Assembly (NCBI GenBank): GCA_946406115.1
Contig: OX291547.1
Coordinates: forward strand, 12,219,001-12,283,000
Length of the DNA: 64,000 nucleotides
Reading direction: 5' to 3'
Origin: Apoda limacodes
Taxonomy: Eukaryota > Arthropoda > Insecta > Lepidoptera > Limacodidae
Each line of letters starts with the position of its first letter. Position 1 is the first letter of the stretch. Of the stretch, positions 57,431-64,000 are shown piece by piece. Below the pieces are notes generated by a model that did not search any database, was not told the origin of the DNA, and worked only from the letters and a program-made list of their open reading frames with translations. Position numbers and translations under genes: made by a program.

Positions 57431-57780
57431 ATACCTTTAAACAAGCAATTCTTGTACATATGTATATATATAGATATATAATATGAATCTCGGAAACGGC
57501 TCCAACGATTTTCATAAAATTTATAATGCAGAGTTTCGGGGGTTATAAATCGATCTAGCTAGGTTTCATTTTAGAAAACGTCGTTTTATCCGATTATAAT
57601 AAACTGAAAAATATGACTTTTCCTGACATCTGTTAGCGAGTAGTAATACTATTATATTCACCGACATAGCAACACTAAAGCTACTTGAAAATAGATAGCG
57701 TTGTTAAGCAACACTAAAGCTACTTGACAACAGATGGCGTTGTTAAAAACAAACGAGCAAAGCTCGGTCCCCAGGTACTA
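57431..57780 (+). repeat. Dispersed repeat ('atacctttaaacaagcaatt'), copy 1
   Basis: Pairs with 62692-63029 over its whole length ('cggctccaacgattttcat', 'cgatctagctaggtttcatt', 'cgagcaaagctcggtc..ccaggtac'). It contains a 39-bp tandem duplication at 57669/57708 ('gcaacactaaagctacttga'). A non-autonomous Helitron is possible, from memory of similar lepidopteran repeats. Confidence 0.7.
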
Positions 57781-58814
57781 TTAATTATCAGATAAAATTC
57801 AGTAAATAAGTGATATGGTTAGAGAGGTGTTAAATGCGTATAAATACTTATCTAACTTTTTCACGCCACAACAACTAAACAGAGTTGGCTAAAATTTAGG
57901 ATGGAAATAGCTTATACCCTAGTTATTAAAATGCAAAAGCTACATTTAATCCCCCGAAATCAAGAATTCCCGCAGGAATAACTATTACCTAATTTCCATA
58001 GATACAGCTACCTACAGTTTACTATATAAAGAGTTATCGTTAGTGATTTATAAACTTTATTTAATCGCCTTATCTCGTACTAAATGCATAATTCTAACAC
58101 AAAGTTTCTTTCTACATCAAGGTAGGTATTTATCGTTCATTGATTTGGTATTGAATTGTATAACAATTCTTCGATTTCCTCGGTAGTTTCCTTCTAGCAA
58201 TCAAGTTCTGATAAAACTTTTTCATCATAGACTTGTTTACTAGTTAAATATAAGATATCGATACAGATAACTTATACGTAATTACGGAAAGTACCTATAG
58301 AGGTGGATGCACTAAACTCATTGAGCGACAAACATTACGCTCAGAATTCTTATCAGAAGGGATTAAGGGATAGGAATTCAAAAATATTGACTGATAACAT
58401 AACTACGAAATTTTCCAGTATCAGAAACACGAACAGGAATATTCCGAAGGATGTGGATTAAACTGATTATTTTTGTATGTCATGACATGAATTTGGTTAC
58501 ACGTCGAAATTACGTTTTCTCGTAATAAATACTTTAAAAAACCGGCCAAGTATCATTTAGATTTTCAGATCACGAGGTTTAAAAGTTATAGTGGGGCACA
58601 TTTTTTTTAATTTTGAAGCCTGCAATAACCCGCAAAATATTATTGCACAAGAAACAGTGTGAAATTGCGAGCAACAGTAAAACATGTTTCTGCACTAAAA
58701 TATAGCTAAATCCTACACAATAATATTTATCGCGGAACGCCGCAAAGTAGCAAATTATGTTTGTTTAAATAAATCCCACAGTATCAAGCACAGATTAACG
58801 TGTCTACACTAAAA

Positions 58815-58925
58815 AAAAAAAATCTTACGTGAGATTAGGGGTAGGGGGTGGGGGTCAAGCCAAATCTCACGACATCTAACCAAGGGGGCAGGGTGATCGA
58901 AAAATCACCTCACGTAATAAATGCA
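58815..58925. repeat. Fragment of a dispersed repeat
   Basis: 'cttacgtgagattaggggta', 'caaatctcacgacatctaac', 'agggtgatcgaaaaatcacc' and 'ctcacgtaat' resemble a repeat common in Lepidoptera. Short and without clear ends. Confidence 0.3.
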
Positions 58926-59024
58926 GGACGCCTTCTTTTACAACCTAGAGTAGTTTCCATCCTTATTATACAAAAAACTTACTAACTTTAAACCCTACTA
59001 ATGTTTAATTTTATTAATTTTCAG

Positions 59025-59413
59025 CGACACTCATCACTGCAACTGCAGGCACCTGCTATGGCTGGACTTCACCTACCTTGCCACACCTGGAATCAAAGAA
59101 ATTCGTCACAGCCGACCAAGGCTCATGGATAAACTCTATCATGATCCTGTGCTCTGGACTTACCCCTATCCCTTCTGCGTATCTCGCCGATCGGTTTGGC
59201 AGAAAGACTACTCTACTCGTCGGAGCGATTCCCTTCATCATTGGCTGGGTGCTGGTCATCGTAGCCAACTCCGTGCCAATGTTATATGTAGCCCGTATGT
59301 TCTCTGGTCTTGGATATGGTATTGTCTACACGGTGGCGCCTATGTATACTGGAGAGATAGCAACAAACGAAGTCAGAGGGGCACTCTCAACTCTCATTAC
59401 ACTTATGAACAAG
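59025..59413 (+). CDS. Sugar (trehalose-type) transporter, exon 2 (about TM1-TM4)
   Basis: Follows the acceptor 'ttaattttcag' and is entered in phase 2; ends at aag|gttagt in phase 0. Codes residues ~18-147 of the joined protein: TM1 with ATLITATAGTCYGWTSP, an extracellular loop, DQGSWINSI, the loop 2-3 MFS signature LADRFGRK (71-78), TM3, LYVARMFSGLGYG, and APMYTGEIATNEVRGAL (122-138), the E...RG motif after TM4. These are hallmarks of the sugar-porter family and of the Tret1-like branch, which moves trehalose or other sugars across the plasma membrane by facilitated diffusion. Substrate cannot be told from sequence; insects have many paralogues. Confidence 0.95.
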
Positions 59414-61394
59414 GTTAGTACATTCATTACAAATCCATAATGCATATCTGCATACACATAAATAAACTTATTTTTGGTCTTAAAGTCTAGACGTAACACA
59501 TAACGCGTTTCCAATTGCTGATAAATAAATTTTAGCGCCATTGCATAAATTATTCATTTCATATTTAACGTGATATTTCCGTGTCGACGTTTGTCCATTA
59601 TGTTTTAAATTCTTTTATTTGTAAAATTAGTACATTTATTGTGAATTAACATCTTTTAATAGATCAAACAAAATCATAGACATTAGCTACCTACACTTGG
59701 CTTTGTTAGAAAGAATTTGAGTCAAGCAGCAAGATAACAGTGTTCAATATAAATAAATAGATAAATCTGCGTCTAAAAATAAATAACTAAGCTACTTGAG
59801 AGCAAATAAGGCCCATGTAATTACAAATTCATTTATTAAATTATTTAGTCCTTTTAAACTTCGTAACATTTTTTATATTGTTGTCATAGAACTGTAGGTT
59901 CTCAAAAGAAAAACATTATTTTACTTGTTATTTTAAATTTCTAAATGAATTCAAAGATGTTGAGACAGATGCGGGAAATTCAGCCTTAGGTGTGCAATAA
60001 GGCCTATTTTTACTTAATCAAACTTCCTTTGACCCGGTGATGAATCTTACAAATATGTTATGTTATTTAAAGCGAAAGAAACCTGCGCAGAAAAAGTAAC
60101 ATACAATTGTATTTCTATGAAAAAATTACAAGCTGCACACTTTCTTACCAGCACCATACCTTAATATTTACATTTTTCTTTTCTTTTTTTAGACTTATTT
60201 ATATTTTCAGCACTTTTCTTATTTTGTTATTAAGGATATAGGCCTTATAAGTCGCCAGGCCTTATTACCTGCAGGTACCTTAATGTTGCTTGTTCGAAAA
60301 CTGTTATAGTTTATACGGTCCTTACTCCAAACTTCCAAACTAATACTGATGTTTGTGAAAGTCTGTTTGCTTGCCAACCTTCATACGTCCCCACTGTTGG
60401 GGCACGGCCTACCCTCATAAGCGAGGGTGATTTGAAAGTCTGTTTGTTACGGCCTAACGTCGCTGCCAAGCAACCCAGCAGATTTTGGCACAGAGATCAT
60501 TTAAGCGACAAAAAAAAAGTATAATACTTTTTATTCCGGAAAATCCACAAGTTTCCACAGGAATAACTATAAACATATTTTACTTCAACAAACTATAGCT
60601 ATAACTTACTATATATAACGCCAATAACCGAATTTAGCGCGAGTGAAGCCATGGAAAAAGGCTAGTAATAAATAAATAAAAAAATGTAAACGTATGATCG
60701 GCCACAATATTTGTATCATACGTATAATAATTTAGAATACCTACATATAAGCAGATCGTTTCTGCTAAAACTCTGAAGTATTTACAGCCCGATAATGATT
60801 GTCAGAATTGTTGTTGATGATCCACATGTAAGTCAACGGGTACAGTCGTGATCGTCCGTGACTCATAGACAGAATTAATTACATACTGCGCGTATCTACA
60901 CACACAATTGCACAGTCAACGCACACATGTAAAGTGTTTTCTTGAAAATTACCTCAACTACGTAAACTACGCGGAAATTATCTCAAATTGCCTTATAAGT
61001 TGCCCCTCACATCAATTAACCAATTCATCTTCTACTCTTAAGCGAGCACATGCCAAGTACGTCTTATGTATATGTTATACGTAATGTTCTTGATATTTAT
61101 GCTTTAAATGTTTATGAAGAAGCTTTGTGTGTCCAAAAGATAGTCATTGTTATAGAATATACATTTAATATTAATTCCGCCAACATTATAATGTTAAGTA
61201 CATAAACGTACATATGTCGTTGTAGGTACATGTCAGAGGTTAAAAATCGATTATACTTTTGATACTTTAGGGAAATGCCGTAATTTAACTAGTCATGCCA
61301 ATGGCCTAAATACGAGCTAACGAATACGAAGATATTTTGACTTCTAAAGTATCTTTTTACAAATTTCTAAATGAAGTCTTTATTTTCGTTACAG
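59414..61394 (+). other. Intron 2 of the transporter gene
   Basis: Canonical GT (gttagt at 59414) to AG ('tattttcgttacag' ending 61394), phase 0, about 2 kb. It contains one interrupted Helitron (60333-60665); otherwise AT-rich and unassigned. Confidence 0.9.
60333..60665 (+). mobile_element. Lep1-like Helitron with a short nested insertion
   Basis: Starts near 'tccaaacttccaaactaata' and ends 'agccatggaaaaaggctag' (CTAG 60662-60665). 'tgaaagtctgtttg' occurs at 60356-60369 and 60433-60446, flanking ~63 inserted bases with 'ccactgttggggcacggcct', a scattered lepidopteran repeat word. This is a nested insertion with a 14-bp target duplication. Confidence 0.7.
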
Positions 61395-62156
61395 ATTGGC
61401 ATACTTTCACAATTCTGCATCGGGCCGTTTGTATCAATGCAGACATTAGCCGGAATCAACTTGATCCTTCCCATTTCATTCGTCTTATCATTCATCTTCT
61501 TGCCGGAATCACCTTACTACTACTTCAGATACGAACATAGTGACAGAGCCGAACGATCCCTCAGACAATTACGTACCGGAGACGTACGACTTGAACTTAA
61601 AAACATTGAAGTCAATGTTCAAGAAGACATGAAACACAGAGGTACTTGGAGCGATCTCATCTCAGAAGCCACTAACAGAAAAGCTATATGGATTAGTTTG
61701 GGCGTTTTTACCATTCAACAGCTCTGTGGTAGCGCTGCTGTAGTAGCTAATTCGCAACAGATATTTAGTCACACTGGGAGTAAAATTCCATCATACCAAG
61801 AGTCCATAATACTAGGATGCGTACAAGTGATCACTTGTACAGTGACAGTGTTGTTAGTCGATCGTCTCGGAAGGAAACCCCTTTTGATTCTGTCAGCTCT
61901 CGGAGTTGGGCTGATGAATGGCACACTTGGCACCTACTACTACTTTTACAGTCTGAATCCGAATAGCGTGGCACACCTTCACTGGCTGCCTATGGCGGCC
62001 CTGGTCACTTACATCGTGTGCTACGCAATTGGACTGTCGACAGTGCCCTATGTCATCATTGGAGAAATGTTCCCGACCAATGTTAAGCTCTACGCCTCGT
62101 GCATCGCTCACATGTACACTGCAGTATCTATGTTCACCGTGCTGAAACTCTATCAG
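61395..62156 (+). CDS. Sugar (trehalose-type) transporter, exon 3 (about TM5-TM10)
   Basis: Begins in phase 0 after the acceptor at 61394 and codes residues ~148-401. Visible motifs: TM5 IGILSQFCIGPFVS, the PESPYYY signature at the end of TM6 (184-190), a charged central loop (~191-243), TM7 QQLCGSAAV (255-263), VDRLGRK between TM8 and TM9 (302-308), and TM10 VPYVIIGEMFPTNVK (364-378). The exon stops after KLYQ, where the next bases are gcaagt: an AG|GCAAGT site, the usual form of a GC donor. Reading on instead would add only five residues (ASIIA) and lose TM11-12, so splicing is favoured. Family members usually run to 450-500 residues; the last exon must lie right of the window. Confidence 0.95.
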
Positions 62157-62691
62157 GCAAGTATCATTGCATAATCTGTAACTATAAAACAAGAAACTAA
62201 CTGACTGACAATACAACGAACAGAATTGCTTAGTCTTGAAGTTTGGAATGTGGCTTGACTTATACCGCACGCACCGAGTCGTATACTTACAACACAGAGG
62301 AACGAAAATATCTTGTAAAATCAATCGCCTATAATAGAGTACAGTAGTAGTTGAAAATTCATAGGAATCCGTTTTTTGTATTAAAATCCATAAAATTTCC
62401 ATAGAGAAAATTAAAAACAACATAATTTATGGTTTTAAGAAAAACATTCCATAAGGTTGTCGTGCAAATGTTATTTACCAAGTCTAGGAAAGATGTTGGT
62501 CTAATAATAAAATCAGTTAACTAACATGAGCTAGTCCCTTTCAACAAAACGAGGTTTTTCAAAGACATCACTAAGGCTATTGTTTAAATTATTTGGAATA
62601 ATATCGTGTGGCTCACACCACTGCGCACTGAATAGAATAGAAGGGTGGTTGTACTAATTAATACTATTTAAATCTGTATCTGTAATATCCA
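62157..62691 (+). other. Start of intron 3 (GC donor)
   Basis: Opens with gcaagt. No acceptor plus TM11-12 coding sequence was found in the remaining 1.8 kb, so the intron probably continues past 64000. Confidence 0.6.
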
Positions 62692-63029
62692 ATACCTTTA
62701 AACGAGCAATTCTTGTATATATATATATAATCTGAATCTGAGAAACGGCTCCAACGATTTTCATGAAGTTTAGTATGCAGGGCGTTTCGGGGGCGATAAA
62801 TCGATCTAGCTAGGTTTCATTTCTAAAAAACGTCGTTTTATCCGGGTTTTCAGGTAATGATAAACTAAAAAATATGACTCTTCCTGAAATCTATTGGCGA
62901 GTAGTAATATTATTATTTTTACCGACACAGCATCACTAAAGCTACTTCACAATAGATTTCGTTGTTAAGCAACACTAAAGATGGCTTTGCTACAAAAAAA
63001 ACGAACAAAGCTCGGTCTTCCAGGTACTT
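62692..63029 (+). repeat. Dispersed repeat ('atacctttaaacgagcaatt'), copy 2
   Basis: Full-length partner of 57431-57780, without the 39-bp duplication and with a (TA)n run near 62718. Confidence 0.75.
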
Positions 63030-63119
63030 TAATATTAAATTAAAAAATACTGATCATAATAGTAATGATATTATTTTTGGTACGATTCGTTAACTAGGAT
63101 GAATAGAGTGCACACAACG

Positions 63120-63920
63120 ATAGAACCAATGTTGGTCTAATTTTCATAGATTTTAGAGAGACAGAATGTGATTTAATAATTAATGAGTTACAAATCAAGT
63201 GCCATCTCTATACTGATGACCAGGTGATTCTTGCATCTGCAGGAAAGGATTTACTATACATAATAATATTTTTTGGTCAAATGGAATGAATGTAAATAAG
63301 ACGAATGTTATGGTTCTTATAGAAATAAAACTGTTACAGAATGCAGCGTTATGGCAGCAGTGAATAAAGTGAAACAAGTGTGATAATTTGTATACCTACT
63401 TAGGACTTGCATACTTTGTATGTAGATAAAAGTGTACTAAAGTTCTGTTTATAAGGGTGAGTTAGTTTCAACACTAATGTATCGTAGTAAATGCTGAGTA
63501 TAGCAAACGAAACAAAAAAGCAAAATTAATGCCCTGAAACCGAGAGCATAAAGAGGCATGAATGGCGTGACACTAAATCAGACAATAAGAAATAGTGTAA
63601 TACAAGAGCGTTGCGGAGTAAAGGAAATGTAGTGACAAAGATTGAGAAAGGTGTGTTTTTGTTGTTTGAGCATGTTGAGAGGATGAATTAAAGAAGATGC
63701 ACAAAACAAATTTATTACGCACAAGTAAATGGAAGTATCGGTACAGATAGACTTCGTCACATGTATCTTGATCAAATTAAGTTCATTTTCAGGAAAGGCG
63801 AGATTAAAACTCAAAACCATTGAAAGTGTTTTAAAGCGTTGATGCTAGTGAAAGATGTAAAATAGTGTGTCAGGGCCGTAGCAAATAGAATTCGTTCCCT
63901 CCCACCGGCAAATAGATGTG
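63120..63920 (+). pseudogene. LINE reverse-transcriptase and C-terminal remnant
   Basis: The plus strand in shifting frames gives IKCHLYTDDQVILAS (63197-63240; catalytic YxDD as YTDD), MNVNKTNVMVL (63288), a YLG word near 63400, INALKPRA..GMNGVTLNQTIRNSVIQERCGV (63525-63620), DVVTKIEKG, HVERMN, then KQIYYAQVNGSIGTDRLRHMYLDQI (63700-63776) and DASERCKIV..PTGK (to ~63910). This order (YADDQ, NKTK, ERCG, VVT..EKG, GHVERM, GRPR..YLDQ) is a widespread invertebrate LINE C-terminus. It has many stops and frameshifts and a large 5' truncation. It lies in intron 3 of the transporter. Confidence 0.82.
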
Positions 63921-64000
63921 ATGTAGGTACGTTTTAAAATTCGGTTGCTTGTCTAATTCGTTTTGTTTTAACGTCTAGAAGATGTCGCGGACGAAGGAAT

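Larger units (their letters stand above)
31886..59024 (+). other. Intron 1 of the transporter gene (about 27.1 kb)
   Basis: Donor gtaagt at 31886 and acceptor 'attaattttcag' ending at 59024. The intron is filled with small mobile elements listed separately. Stretches where I recognise nothing: 31886-36555, 37012-38383, 38847-39818, 40562-41100, 41337-42193, 42456-43420, 44371-45059, 45291-45898, 46843-47187, 48996-50910, 51351-52164, 53652-54442, 54767-55778, 56056-57430 and most of 57781-59024. Open frames within it (e.g. 35225, 44756, 52763, 57052) show no domains or belong to repeats. Confidence 0.75.

Noticed and set aside
61893..62423. 176-codon minus-strand frame
   Set aside because: Antisense to transporter exon 3; the plus strand carries the family motifs.
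62157..64000. Search for the terminal TM11-12 exon of the transporter
   Set aside because: No acceptor followed by hydrophobic coding sequence with family motifs; the remaining open frames belong to a repeat or a LINE remnant.
1..64000. A new multi-gene or defence-like system
   Set aside because: Apart from one transporter gene, the recognisable coding material belongs to transposable elements or single remnants; nothing suggests co-acting novel genes.

Overview
The window looks like a piece of a lepidopteran (moth or butterfly) nuclear genome. It is AT-rich, gene-poor and crowded with decayed retrotransposons and short DNA elements of kinds I recognise from Lepidoptera: RTE, Jockey and CR1-like LINEs, Lep1-type Helitrons, and repeats bounded by 'ggccaagtgcgag' arms. 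There are no operons, bacterial-style gene packing or CRISPR arrays. Most open reading frames in the window are chance or transposon-derived. Family names come from recognising motifs, not from a database search.

One host gene is well supported: a plus-strand sugar transporter of the major facilitator superfamily, most like the facilitated trehalose transporter Tret1 group. Exon 1 (31834-31885) codes the cytoplasmic N-terminus. Exon 2 (59025-59413) codes about the first four membrane segments. Exon 3 (61395-62156) runs to about TM10. The exon 1/2 junction splits an Ala codon correctly across an intron of about 27.1 kb. Exon 3 appears to end at a non-canonical GC donor. The last exon(s), about TM11-12 and the tail, should lie beyond the right edge. 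A CpG-rich block at 31320-31560 is the likely promoter region.

Layout. 1-31300 (upstream of the gene): a junkyard of LINE copies. It holds an RTE pseudogene (5227-8296, +), several Jockey copies (9400-9846, 10410-11520, 22968-23127, 27630-28953), and a second family whose best copy (23910 to about 27540, -) keeps an uninterrupted 963-codon endonuclease/reverse transcriptase ORF. A further copy of that family at 14008-16487 is split by a 999-bp chimeric LINE insertion with a clean 13-bp target duplication. 31886-59024 (intron 1): small elements, including a pair of TTAA-bounded MITEs, several foldback elements, Lep1-like Helitrons, a tRNA-derived SINE, a Tc1-like transposase remnant, a THAP zinc-finger exon and a TATA+initiator promoter-like block. 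59025-64000: exons 2 and 3, more repeats and a LINE remnant at the right edge.

I found no clearly new multi-gene system. The observations most worth following are the element with 'ggccaagtg' terminal inverted repeats that carries a 5S-rRNA-like internal control region (10076-10299 and 19340-19607), the GC-AG intron of the transporter, the intact LINE ORF with tandem 5' monomers, and the THAP exon between inverted repeats.
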